DNA from: UMGS1696 sp964430105
Lineage (GTDB): Bacteria; Bacillota; Clostridia; Oscillospirales; CAG-272
NCBI GenBank assembly: GCA_964430105.1
Contig: CAYSEF010000050.1
Coordinates: 1 to 12,041, forward strand
DNA: 12,041 bases
Direction: 5' to 3'
Below, piece after piece: positions 1 through 6,878 of this stretch. The first letter of the stretch is position 1. Each line of letters opens with the position of its first letter. A program made the translations under genes and the position numbers. Under the pieces are notes generated by a model. That model did no database searches. It was not told the DNA's origin and saw only the letters and a program-made list of their open reading frames with translations.

Positions 1-142
1 ATATTATATTTTGATTATCTATTTCTTTTACTTCTATTACATACATGCCATAATAATTTTTAACATAATCAACTACTTTTTCTGCGTTTGTCGCGACAGA
101 GAATGGCATCCGCATAGGCAAATTAATGTTTAGAAAATACAT
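1..142 (-). CDS. 5' end of a hypothetical protein, running off the left edge
   Basis: The minus strand is open from an ATG at 142-140 to the window edge (47 codons). An in-frame TAG lies four codons upstream of the ATG, and a purine-rich GAGGAAAGG lies about 12 bases before it. The visible protein includes PFSVATNAEKVVDYVKNYYG and then alternating hydrophobic and acidic residues (MYVIEVKEI), which looks like coding sequence rather than noise. No family is recognised from this N-terminus. A downstream in-frame Met (MRMPFSV) could be the real start. The weak ribosome site and short length keep confidence low. Confidence 0.4.
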   Translation of the reverse strand, partial: MYFLNINLPMRMPFSVATNAEKVVDYVKNYYGMYVIEVKEIDNQNII

Positions 143-467
143 TCCTATAAACTACCTTTCCTCGAATGGAATCTTTGAGATTATGAAACCTAGATACCAG
201 TTCGACAAGCTCAGATTTTATATCAAGCCAAAAACATCACAAAATTCGGATAGTATTACTGCAAGATCAAAGTATAATGGGGTTATAAAAACTGTTATTA
301 CCATTTGAAGAATGTTCTTTGTTGCTGGCTAGAACATTCTCTCAAACTAGAGTCATGTTTCACTGACTGTAATTGCTTTTTTTAGCAAAACTACCAAAAA
401 ACACAATTATACATATCAATTTCTCAGTATTGCTATTGAACAATATAACTCAAAAATTACTACCACT
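143..467. other. AT-rich intergenic stretch with one perfect hairpin
   Basis: No convincing gene is seen here. The 60-codon plus-strand reading frame at 126-308 has no ribosome site and overlaps the start of the more plausible minus-strand gene. The only clear structure is the inverted repeat at 309-340, annotated separately. Confidence 0.5.
309..340. repeat. Perfect 10-bp inverted repeat (AGAATGTTCT / AGAACATTCT)
   Basis: The arms at 309-318 and 331-340 are exact reverse complements separated by 12 bases. No T-run follows on either strand, so it does not look like an intrinsic terminator. It lies about 170 bases upstream of the leftward partial gene and could be an operator or an RNA hairpin. 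Its TGTTCT/AGAACA core resembles the half-sites of the regulator operators at 5329, 5453 and 8121, but the spacing differs, so a link is only a possibility. Confidence 0.5.
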
Positions 468-1143
468 TTAAACTACTCCATTAAGTAAATTAAGATTGAG
501 TCTAAATGTCAACGAAACAGATTGAACAAGAGTCCTTCTTTCGATAGACTGACCGCATCTTAATATGTGTATTAAAGCATCGCAATCACAGTCTGTTAAC
601 ACATTCTTCGACTGATCAATTTTGTCTTTTGACAGTTCTGATGAATTCAGTTTCTTGTATGTAATGAACGCCCAATAATACGCCAACATATTTTCCAGTT
701 TAATGTATCAGGGATTTTTCGCATATTTCGAAATATTAACATATTCTGCCTGCGAAGAAAACTAATCAAGCAGATAATATACTTCAGGTAACAGCTCGAT
801 GAATCTTGCATGATCAAATGCAAAGCAGATGCTGCCATCAGAATATCACCGCAGTGTAGATCAATCGGCTTTTTCATTAGATCAATCTTATCAAGACAGG
901 AGCTTGTCCTTACCGCAACTGTTATGCCTTCATCAAACATATGTGCATTTGTCATGATATTGTCCTTATCATTCAATGCATATGCTTAATACGGTTATGT
1001 GTGACTGATTTTAATATGTTGATTATGTTCAACCACTCGTTCAGTTTATACCTGTTACGTCCTTACCAAATTGATGTAGGCTTATGTATTGCTGCGTCAA
1101 CAATGAACATTTCATAGATGTCACGTTTTTTGAATGTATCCAT
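468..1143 (-). pseudogene. Decayed gene at the 3' end of the ABC exporter unit
   Basis: An ATG at 1143-1141 follows the exporter stop codon (1146-1144) with no gap. It opens a protein-like frame (MDTFKKRDIYEMFIVDAAIHK) that hits a TAA after 26 codons. Reading resumes with protein-like sequence in shifting frames. One stretch includes KLNEWLNIINILKSVTHNR, another covers 976-647, another (around 815-695) reads HARFIELLPEVYYLLD and YVNISKYAKNP with in-frame stops, and the last covers 689-468. Joined across roughly four or five stops and frame changes, this would be a protein of about 225 residues. I do not recognise the family. Its position directly after the second exporter suggests it was the last gene of that operon. 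Two separate tiny genes are a less likely alternative. Confidence 0.4.
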
Positions 1144-2952
1144 TTATGGTGATTTATATTTACGTGCCTGAATCCTATACATTGTTGCATACTTTCCTTT
1201 CAGCGCCATCAACTCGTCATGGGAGCCTATTTCAACGATTTCTCCACCATCGAACATGTAGATCTTGTCTGCCATTCGCGTGGTGGAAAGTCTGTGGGAT
1301 ATGAAGATGACCGTTCTGCCCTCGGCGTTTTTAAGTATGGATTGATTAAGTTCATACTCTGCAATAGGGTCGAGCGCACTTGAAGGCTCATCCATAATGA
1401 TAAGCTCAAACGGTCTCGCGAAAACGCGAGCGATGGCGATTTTCTGTGATTCACCGCCCGATAGTCCCACTCCTTCTTTGCTGAACTCTGTTGTGAGTTG
1501 TGCGTGGATTCCGTTTGGCAACTGTTTGAGTTTTTCGTCGAAAGATGCTGCTCGGAGTGCAGACATAACTGCTTCTTCATCGGTGTCGGTGTATTCGCCA
1601 CCTATTACGTTCTCTGCGATTGTCGACGCAAAAACCTTATAATCTTGAAACACAGCGCCGATATGCTCTCTGTATTTATTGGGAGCGTATTCGTTGATGT
1701 TGCGTCCATTATAAAGGATCTCGCCACTAGTGGTATCGTATAATCTCAAAAGAAGCTTTATAAGCGTGGTCTTGCCTGCACCGTTATATCCGACAAAAGC
1801 GATCTTTTCTCCCTTCTTGATCTCAAGGTTAAGACCTTTGAGCGTCTTTTTCTCATCCTTTGTAAAAGGATATACGAAATCAAGATTCTTTACCTTCAAC
1901 GATTCAAATGTAGGAACCTCGTCTTCTGCGCCTTTGATCTGTGGTTCATATTCAATGAACTTTTTAACCTTTTCAATGTAAAGGCTATGCTCATTAAACT
2001 TATTGAGATAGTTTCCAATGTCGTTAATTGTCCAATAGAGCTTAAAACTTGCATTTATGCTTGCAGAAAAGCTACCGAGCGAGAGCGTAGGATCAACAAT
2101 ATAACGCACGATCAGATAGCTCGTAATACCTGCTGATGGAAGAATATTAGTAAGCATAATTGAGATCAAAGACAATCCGAAAATCTTACCCATATACTTT
2201 TTGATGCAGATAATTTTTATGTCGGTCGTTATCTTATAATCGTTTCTCAAATGCTCTGCAATACCGCCTTGACGAAGTTCTTTTGCATAATCTTGAAGAT
2301 AAAATACACGTCCGATATAACTAAGTTTTCGGTTGATCGGATTCATATCAAGATTCTTATTGTAGCGAATCTTATTGAGTTTATTCTTGATAATGAATCC
2401 AAGACTTACAGAGAAAAGTAGTACGATCGCTATGATCCAATCCATTGATGCAAGTAAGCCGAGAATAACAGCACTTGATACCATACGGTTGATAAACATC
2501 TCTATTGTTCCCACAACCTGCACAACACGATCATCCGACTCGCGTATCGCCCATACGAAATTATTATAGAACTCGGGGTCATCGTAACAGCTTAAGTCAA
2601 GTTCTCGAGCTTTTTTGTAAAGCTCGCTTTGTATCTCTTCATGAAGTGTAAGTCTTACTTTGGGGACATAAACTTCAAGTCGCCATTTATTGAAGAGTTC
2701 AAACGCCGCATTGTACACAGCCACAATTAGTACCCAAAAAAGAACGACTTTAAAATCAATCCCCATCTCGATTGCATCAAATAGATATTTGGTAAACAAT
2801 ACACCTATAATGTGCCATGCACCTCTACCGAGCGCTTCTACAAGCGTGACGGGAATATAGGAAGGCGTATATTTGATGCAGTATTTGAGCATAAACCATA
2901 TGTTTTTGGATACTCTTAGGGGGGCATGTTTTTTCTCTTTATCCTTGCTCAT
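1144..2952 (-). CDS. ABC exporter half-transporter (permease-ATPase fusion), second of pair
   Basis: This 602-residue protein has an N-terminal transmembrane domain and a C-terminal nucleotide-binding domain. The first half (about residues 1-310) has several hydrophobic segments, as expected for an exporter half. The ATPase half shows Walker A GYNGAGKTT near residue 387, the signature LSGGESQKIAIARVFA near 495, Walker B LIIMDEPSSALDP shortly after, and the H-loop ISHR. There is no N-terminal C39 peptidase, so it should not cleave leaders itself. The start chosen is the ATG at 2952-2950. It overlaps the upstream exporter stop as ATGA and is preceded by AGGAGG with a 7-base spacer, whereas the longer frame to 3000 has no such support. 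With its partner it probably forms a heterodimeric exporter in the cytoplasmic membrane. The product of the neighbouring radical SAM system is the likely cargo, by context only. Confidence 0.93.
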   Translation of the reverse strand: MSKDKEKKHAPLRVSKNIWFMLKYCIKYTPSYIPVTLVEALGRGAWHIIGVLFTKYLFDAIEMGIDFKVVLFWVLIVAVYNAAFELFNKWRLEVYVPKVRLTLHEEIQSELYKKARELDLSCYDDPEFYNNFVWAIRESDDRVVQVVGTIEMFINRMVSSAVILGLLASMDWIIAIVLLFSVSLGFIIKNKLNKIRYNKNLDMNPINRKLSYIGRVFYLQDYAKELRQGGIAEHLRNDYKITTDIKIICIKKYMGKIFGLSLISIMLTNILPSAGITSYLIVRYIVDPTLSLGSFSASINASFKLYWTINDIGNYLNKFNEHSLYIEKVKKFIEYEPQIKGAEDEVPTFESLKVKNLDFVYPFTKDEKKTLKGLNLEIKKGEKIAFVGYNGAGKTTLIKLLLRLYDTTSGEILYNGRNINEYAPNKYREHIGAVFQDYKVFASTIAENVIGGEYTDTDEEAVMSALRAASFDEKLKQLPNGIHAQLTTEFSKEGVGLSGGESQKIAIARVFARPFELIIMDEPSSALDPIAEYELNQSILKNAEGRTVIFISHRLSTTRMADKIYMFDGGEIVEIGSHDELMALKGKYATMYRIQARKYKSP

Positions 2953-4772
2953 ACTGTCACCTCCTCTGCATCCGCATAAGTATCTGCTTGCTTGTGCCAC
3001 ATATCCGCGTACTTTCCGTTCATAGAAAGAAGTTCGCTATGTGTGCCTTGTTCGATGATCTCACCGTTTTCAAACATATACACGCGGTCTGCCTTTGTTG
3101 CGCTTGAAAGTCTGTGTGAAATGAAAATGACCGTTTTACCTTCGCAAGCTTCAAACATATTGTGGTACATTTCCTGCTCGGCAATCGGGTCAAGAGCAGA
3201 AGTTGGTTCGTCCATAATAACGATCTCTTGGTTACCTGCAAATATTCTTGCGATGGATATCTTCTGTGCTTCGCCGCCCGAGAACATTGCCCCTTCGTTA
3301 TCAAACTCTCTTGTTACGTTGGAATCAACACCGTTAGAAAGAGATTCGATTTTGCTGTATATGCCCGATTTTTTTAGGGCATTCTTAACAACAACTCTAT
3401 CCTCGTCGGTAATATTACCACGAAGCATAACGTTCTCTGCAACAGTTGTGGCAAAGAGACGGTAATCTTGAAACACTGTTCCAAATAGATTACGATAAGA
3501 GGAAAGACGATAATTCTTGATGTTTTCACCATTCAGAAGTACCTCGCCCTCACTCGGATCGTACAGTCTTTGCAATAGTTTGATAAGGGTTGTCTTGCCT
3601 GCACCGTTATATCCGACGATAGCGATCTTTTCGCCAACATTCACCGTCATATTTACGTTGGAAAGTGCAGGTGTTTCTTGACCTTCATATCCAAAGGTTA
3701 TATTCTTAAGTTCAAGCTTTTCGAAGGAAGAAACAGCAGGTGCGTTTTCATCCTCTGTAATATGTACCTCGTACTCCAAGAAATCACGAAGGTTATCAAC
3801 ATAAAGTGAGTTTTCATCGATTTTGAAGAAAATGTCACCTATATAGTTAACGCTACCCGCTATATTGGAGATCGAGTTAATCACTACAAAGCAATCTCCA
3901 AGTAGCATACTCTTTGCAACCAAAGTTTTATATGCCGCTATAATGATCGAACCCAAATCGACGACAATATCGAAAACGAAATCAAACAGATAACGGAAAA
4001 ACATCATCTTGTAGCCGTATTTATTTACGAGCTCCTTCATTTCGGAAATACTTGAGTGCATACGCTTATACATTACTTTCCACATTTCCGTAAGACGCAT
4101 CTCTTTGGAGAAGTCGTTTAGATAGAATGTTCTGCGTACATAGTCGCGCTGCCTTGCCACTTCTTTGTTTCTCATATTGTAGTTGTATTTTAGACGATTA
4201 CGTTTCTTGCCAATGAGAAGTGTACACAGAAAAGGCAAAAATGCGATGAGCAAGAATATGGGATCAATGGTGATAATCAGAGTGCCTACTGCAACAACAT
4301 TAATGGTAATCCCAATAACATCGAGAATGTTATTCATAACTGTATAGGCTCTGATTAAAGCTTCACCCGTTGCCTTAACGTATGTATCGTAAAAAGTCGA
4401 GCTTTCAAAGCAGGAGAGATCGACTTCAACCGCTTTCTTTTGAAGCAGATTTTGAATGTAAGCCTCTACCTTTGGATATTTAAGTTCAAAATAACAGTTT
4501 GAAATGTTTTGGAAAAGCATATACAAAATCGAGTACCCAAACATACATCCGAGCGTGATCAGAATGATCTTTAATTCTTTGCCCTCTTGTAATGCGTTAA
4601 GGGCATATTGATATAGATATGTATTAAGCAAAAACGAATGAACCGAGCCAAGCACAGTTGAGATCAAAGCCAATATCGGTACTCCAGGACAAGCTTTGAT
4701 GATCAGAGCAAGCATATAGCCATTGTTCTTAAAAGTTCGCTTCCAATTGTTTTTCTTTTGATTGTTTCTCAC
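2949..4772 (-). CDS. ABC exporter half-transporter (permease-ATPase fusion), first of pair
   Basis: The protein has 607 residues. A transmembrane region (about residues 15-320, with segments such as PILALISTVLGSVHSFLL and VVAVGTLIITIDPIFLLIAF) is followed by an ATPase domain. That domain has Walker A GYNGAGKTT near residue 386, signature FSGGEAQKISIARIFA near 496, Walker B EIVIMDEPTSALDP near 515 and H-loop ISHR near 550. The signature begins FSGGE rather than LSGGQ, a mild deviation. The start is GTG (4772-4770), with AGAGGA eight bases upstream. It shares ATGA overlap with the second exporter, so the two are translationally coupled and probably heterodimerise. No C39 peptidase domain is present. 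No strong promoter lies immediately upstream. The nearest good one is at 5340-5368, which would leave a leader of about 560 bases. Confidence 0.93.
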   Translation of the reverse strand: MRNNQKKNNWKRTFKNNGYMLALIIKACPGVPILALISTVLGSVHSFLLNTYLYQYALNALQEGKELKIILITLGCMFGYSILYMLFQNISNCYFELKYPKVEAYIQNLLQKKAVEVDLSCFESSTFYDTYVKATGEALIRAYTVMNNILDVIGITINVVAVGTLIITIDPIFLLIAFLPFLCTLLIGKKRNRLKYNYNMRNKEVARQRDYVRRTFYLNDFSKEMRLTEMWKVMYKRMHSSISEMKELVNKYGYKMMFFRYLFDFVFDIVVDLGSIIIAAYKTLVAKSMLLGDCFVVINSISNIAGSVNYIGDIFFKIDENSLYVDNLRDFLEYEVHITEDENAPAVSSFEKLELKNITFGYEGQETPALSNVNMTVNVGEKIAIVGYNGAGKTTLIKLLQRLYDPSEGEVLLNGENIKNYRLSSYRNLFGTVFQDYRLFATTVAENVMLRGNITDEDRVVVKNALKKSGIYSKIESLSNGVDSNVTREFDNEGAMFSGGEAQKISIARIFAGNQEIVIMDEPTSALDPIAEQEMYHNMFEACEGKTVIFISHRLSSATKADRVYMFENGEIIEQGTHSELLSMNGKYADMWHKQADTYADAEEVTV

Positions 4773-5105
4773 TAGTAGTATCCTCTTTTGAATTTTACAT
4801 AAGCTTAACTATTGTAATACAAATTCCATAAATATGCCATTTTGCAAAAAAGCAAAACAGCTTTGCAATTATTAAGAGCCGGAGCAACAATAGGATGAAT
4901 GAAAATGTCGCGTATCTTCATTGCCTTGAATTTACAGATATGATGCTGTCCTGCTTTAGAATTGTAGACACTTGATGATTTATGTTTCTAAAAAGCAATA
5001 TATGTTTTTTTATTCGACAGATAAAGCCCTTCACAGCAAGTTTGTGTTATTGCACGATTTCAAAATAGACTGATGTTTGTTTAGTGTGTTAAAAATTCCA
5101 TGTGC
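4773..5105. other. Leader or intergenic region upstream of the exporter genes
   Basis: These 333 bases hold no certain gene. On the minus strand there is a 38-codon frame (4921-4805, listed separately). A short inverted repeat, TTTTGC-A6-GCAAAA, lies at 4840-4857. I see no convincing promoter between here and the exporter start, and no terminator, so transcription from the promoter at 5340-5368 could run through into the exporters. Confidence 0.4.
4805..4921 (-). CDS. Possible 38-residue small protein ahead of the exporters
   Basis: An ATG at 4921-4919 opens 38 codons ending at TAA 4807-4805, 32 bases before the first exporter. The product starts MKIRDIFIHPIVAPALNNCK and ends rich in aromatic residues, with two Cys. 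The only ribosome-site-like bases (AAGG) are two bases from the ATG, which is too close. It could be a small peptide gene, a scrap of the decayed AMP-ligase gene upstream, or chance. There is no leader motif like that of the better precursor candidate at 6879-7052. Confidence 0.2.
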   Translation of the reverse strand: MKIRDIFIHPIVAPALNNCKAVLLFCKMAYLWNLYYNS

Positions 5106-5243
5106 TTAATTCATCATATAAATCGCTGTCAAAACAGGAATTTGGCAATCTATCAGTACTGCGCAATCATTGTCATTCCATATATCAAGCAGCTTTTCAA
5201 TATATTCTACAGAATTTTCGCCTATTAATGCTACACGGCTCAT
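5106..5243 (-). pseudogene. N-terminal remnant of an AMP-dependent ligase (acyl-CoA synthetase type)
   Basis: The frame starts at ATG 5243-5241, with AAAGG nine bases upstream, and ends at TAA 5108-5106 after 45 residues. It begins MSRVALIGENSVEYIEKLL and continues with CAVLIDCQIP and a TAIYMM segment. From memory, this closely matches the extreme N-terminus of clostridial AMP-binding ligases, which typically read VALIGENS...WNxGDCAVLIDWRIP and are many times longer. Nothing resembling the adenylation core motifs follows, so the gene is truncated. An out-of-frame continuation, DLYDELSTWNF, just before the stop hints at a frameshift. It lies downstream of a perfect-consensus promoter that carries a regulator-type operator, so an acyl-activating enzyme was probably once part of this regulon. 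A genuine 45-residue peptide gene is the alternative. Confidence 0.55.
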
Positions 5244-5328
5244 TATGTTCATCCTTTCATAGCTGGACAGACACTATTCTTACATGATTGTACATTTGTT
5301 CTAATACGCTTCGACTCTTTAGTGCTAT

Positions 5329-5347
5329 GTTCTATGGTTATTATAAC
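5329..5347. promoter_or_regulatory. Probable operator (7-5-7 inverted repeat) on the leftward promoter
   Basis: GTTCTAT (5329-5335), five bases, then TTATAAC (5341-5347). The second arm matches ATAGAAC at 5 of 7 positions. The geometry equals that of the perfect repeat on the regulator promoter (8121-8139). It covers the -10 element and start region of the minus-strand promoter at 5340-5368, a classic repressor position. Which protein binds is inference. Confidence 0.6.
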
Positions 5348-5368
5348 ATCATTTCCTTTAACTGTCAA
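5340..5368 (-). promoter_or_regulatory. Perfect-consensus sigma-A promoter, leftward
   Basis: On the minus strand, TTGACA (5368-5363) is followed by 17 bases and TATAAT (5345-5340). Both hexamers match consensus exactly at the ideal spacing. Initiation near 5333 would transcribe the AMP-ligase remnant and probably the exporter pair. Such a strong promoter overlapped by an operator suggests tight repression. Confidence 0.8.
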
Positions 5369-5452
5369 TAAACATAATTTCCAACAATACTTTTACGTTT
5401 TTGATAATTGTCAACAAAAATCAAGCATTTTTACTGATTTATTAGGCGCTTT

Positions 5453-5471
5453 AGTCTATATGTTATAGAAT
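5453..5471. promoter_or_regulatory. Probable operator (7-5-7 inverted repeat) upstream of the PqqD/radical SAM promoter
   Basis: AGTCTAT, five bases, ATAGAAT. The arms match GTTCTAT/ATAGAAC at 5 of 7 and 6 of 7 positions, with the same spacing as the site at 8121-8139. It contains a perfect TCTATA-TGT-TATAGA palindrome at 5455-5469. It ends 14 bases before the -35 element. Its centre is about 124 bases from the 5329-5347 site, so both divergent promoters could be controlled together. Confidence 0.5.
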
Positions 5472-5485
5472 TTCCAAGAAGAATA

Positions 5486-5514
5486 TTGACATTTACTATC
5501 TTTTATGCTAAACT
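5486..5514 (+). promoter_or_regulatory. Sigma-A promoter for the PqqD-like/radical SAM operon
   Basis: TTGACA (5486-5491), 17 bases, TAAACT (5509-5514). The predicted start near 5521 lies just before the ribosome site AGGAG at 5533-5537. It is back to back with the leftward promoter at 5340-5368. Confidence 0.75.
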
Positions 5515-5526
5515 GTTCATAGAACA
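5514..5526. promoter_or_regulatory. Palindrome TGTTC-ATA-GAACA over the transcription start, with operator half-site
   Basis: A perfect 5-3-5 inverted repeat overlaps the end of the -10 and the +1 region. It contains ATAGAAC (5519-5525), an exact copy of the half-site in the regulator operator at 8121-8139. The spacing is tighter than in the other three repeats, so it may be a half-site, an overlapping second register, or a site for a different protein. Confidence 0.45.
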
Positions 5527-5546
5527 ATATGCAGGAGCATCAATAC

Positions 5547-5825
5547 ATGAAAAAATACAAAACCAACCCAAGCATGGAATTCATCCCCCTCGACGAAACC
5601 GAACAGGTAATCCACGACAACGAAAGCGGCGACATCCATTATGTTGATGAGACATCAGCTGTCATTCTTGACTTGCTTTTGTCTCCTATGACGTCGGACG
5701 AACTGATCGGCAAGCTGCTTGATATGTTCGAGGGTGATCCTGACGAAATACGCGCTGACACGATTGAATTTCTTGATGAATTAGTTGCAAAGAACATTAT
5801 AATTGCTGACGAAAATGAAAATTGA
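5547..5825 (+). CDS. PqqD-like RiPP recognition (leader-binding) protein
   Basis: This 92-residue acidic protein has a PqqD-type domain across most of its length. A beta-rich N-terminal half contains the IHYVDETSAVILDLL segment, where the family typically has a Val/Leu-Asn-x-Thr-Ala turn followed by a helix. It is followed by two helices (TSDELIGKLLDMF; DEIRADTIEFLDELVAKNII). Such proteins bind the leader of a ribosomal precursor peptide and present it to a radical SAM partner. The frame is open from an ATG at 5529, but I choose the ATG at 5547. AGGAG at 5533-5537 has a 9-base spacer to it, and transcription should start only near 5521. The end overlaps the radical SAM start by 11 bases, implying co-translation. 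The presumed leader is encoded at 6879-7052. Confidence 0.88.
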   Translation: MKKYKTNPSMEFIPLDETEQVIHDNESGDIHYVDETSAVILDLLLSPMTSDELIGKLLDMFEGDPDEIRADTIEFLDELVAKNIIIADENEN

Positions 5826-6828
5826 ATCTGCGTACATAGAGCTGACCAACCTGTGCAACCTGAACTGCAAAACGTGCTACAATCGCTCAGGTTTGAACAA
5901 AATAAAAAAACAGCTTCCGTTGGAAACTGTTTTGCGAACTATAGAATTATGCCGATCATACGGCGCGAAGTCATTCCAGCTCAGCGGTGGTGAGACTATG
6001 CTGTACGATCACATCGCGGGGTTGTTTGAAGAAGCACGAAAAATGCCGGATGTTCCATTTACGATCTCGACTAATGGAACAGTCAAGCAGGAGTTTCTTC
6101 TTGAAGCTTATCGGAATATACCTAATATATATGTTCAGATCAGCCTCGACGGTTCGTGTGAAGAAGTTAATACTCGTACACGAGGGACGCATAACTTCGA
6201 TAAGACCATAAATTTGCTTAGTGCACTGCATAACTGTGGTCGTTCGATCGGTTATCGCCTGAAAATGGTTGTTTCAAAATACAATCTTGCAGATATCCCC
6301 GCCTACTTTGATCTCGCGGTAAGATATAACTGTGAGCCACGGTTTTCTTTCATGAATTCTCTCGGAAACGGCGGCGATCATTGGGATGAAATGAGTTTAT
6401 CCACTGCGGAGAAAATGAGCGCATTACGCATGATAACCGAGTGCAATCAGAAATATACCATGCACGTTGAACTTCCGTCTGCTGCGTTCAGCTGTCCTCT
6501 TGCCGATGATTACGACAGAATAAAGCTTGGCTGCATGGTTAAAGTCAACGGTGATATCATGCCGTGTCAGGCTCTATACGACGAACGCTATAAATTGAGC
6601 AGTGCATATTCATTCGATGAGAACGAAGTCATTCGCAATCTCAAGGAACTACAGAATCTCACGCAGACGCGCATGAAGACAAGCTATGAATGCGAAAAAT
6701 GCTTGCTGAATCCATTATGCTCCAGAGGATGTCCTGCATCAGCAGTCGCAAACTGCGGAGATATCCTTGCGACGGACTGCGAGTGTGACTTCAGGCTAAA
6801 GCATTATTTGAAATATCATCTAAGATAA
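5815..6828 (+). CDS. Radical SAM/SPASM peptide-modifying enzyme
   Basis: The protein has 337 residues. The radical SAM cluster motif CNLNCKTC gives C14, C18 and C21, which ligate the SAM-binding 4Fe-4S cluster. SGGE follows at 57-60. A C-terminal SPASM domain provides ligands for auxiliary clusters: C240-x10-C251, then C293-EK-C296-x5-C302-x3-C306, and further Cys at 314, 322 and 324. This is the PqqE/sactisynthase-type architecture of enzymes that crosslink or otherwise modify peptide substrates. There is no fused N-terminal leader-binding domain, matching the separate PqqD-like partner upstream. The start is ATG 5815, inside the end of the upstream gene. A TTG at 5803 is an alternative. No separate ribosome site is evident, so coupling is likely. 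The exact modification (thioether, C-C or other) cannot be told from sequence. Confidence 0.93.
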   Translation: MKIESAYIELTNLCNLNCKTCYNRSGLNKIKKQLPLETVLRTIELCRSYGAKSFQLSGGETMLYDHIAGLFEEARKMPDVPFTISTNGTVKQEFLLEAYRNIPNIYVQISLDGSCEEVNTRTRGTHNFDKTINLLSALHNCGRSIGYRLKMVVSKYNLADIPAYFDLAVRYNCEPRFSFMNSLGNGGDHWDEMSLSTAEKMSALRMITECNQKYTMHVELPSAAFSCPLADDYDRIKLGCMVKVNGDIMPCQALYDERYKLSSAYSFDENEVIRNLKELQNLTQTRMKTSYECEKCLLNPLCSRGCPASAVANCGDILATDCECDFRLKHYLKYHLR

Positions 6829-6870
6829 AAATCCACGGAAACTTTTAGCAAGTAACCGTGGATTTTATTA
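6828..6870. terminator. Bidirectional intrinsic terminator between convergent units
   Basis: AAAATCCACGG (6828-6838) pairs perfectly with CCGTGGATTTT (6856-6866) around a 17-base loop that itself contains ACTT/AAGT. T-rich tails follow on both strands. It starts at the last base of the radical SAM stop codon and ends 13 bases before the stop codon of the opposing peptide gene, so it can end both transcripts. Confidence 0.85.
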
Positions 6871-6878
6871 TTCTCTTA

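Noticed and set aside
126..308. 60-codon plus-strand frame near the left edge
   Set aside because: No ribosome site or promoter, composition is not protein-like, and it overlaps the start of a more plausible minus-strand gene.
468..976. Two separate small minus-strand genes (689-468 and 976-647)
   Set aside because: They read better as pieces of one decayed gene beginning at 1143, with protein-like sequence continuing across stops and frame changes. Neither has its own ribosome site.
2953..3000. N-terminal extension of the second exporter (start at 3000)
   Set aside because: AGGAGG with a 7-base spacer and an ATGA overlap mark 2952 as the start. The extension lies wholly inside the first exporter gene and adds a Cys-rich segment untypical of the family.
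5102..5287. 61-codon plus-strand frame
   Set aside because: It is antisense to the AMP-ligase remnant, whose minus-strand sequence is recognisable, and it has no ribosome site.
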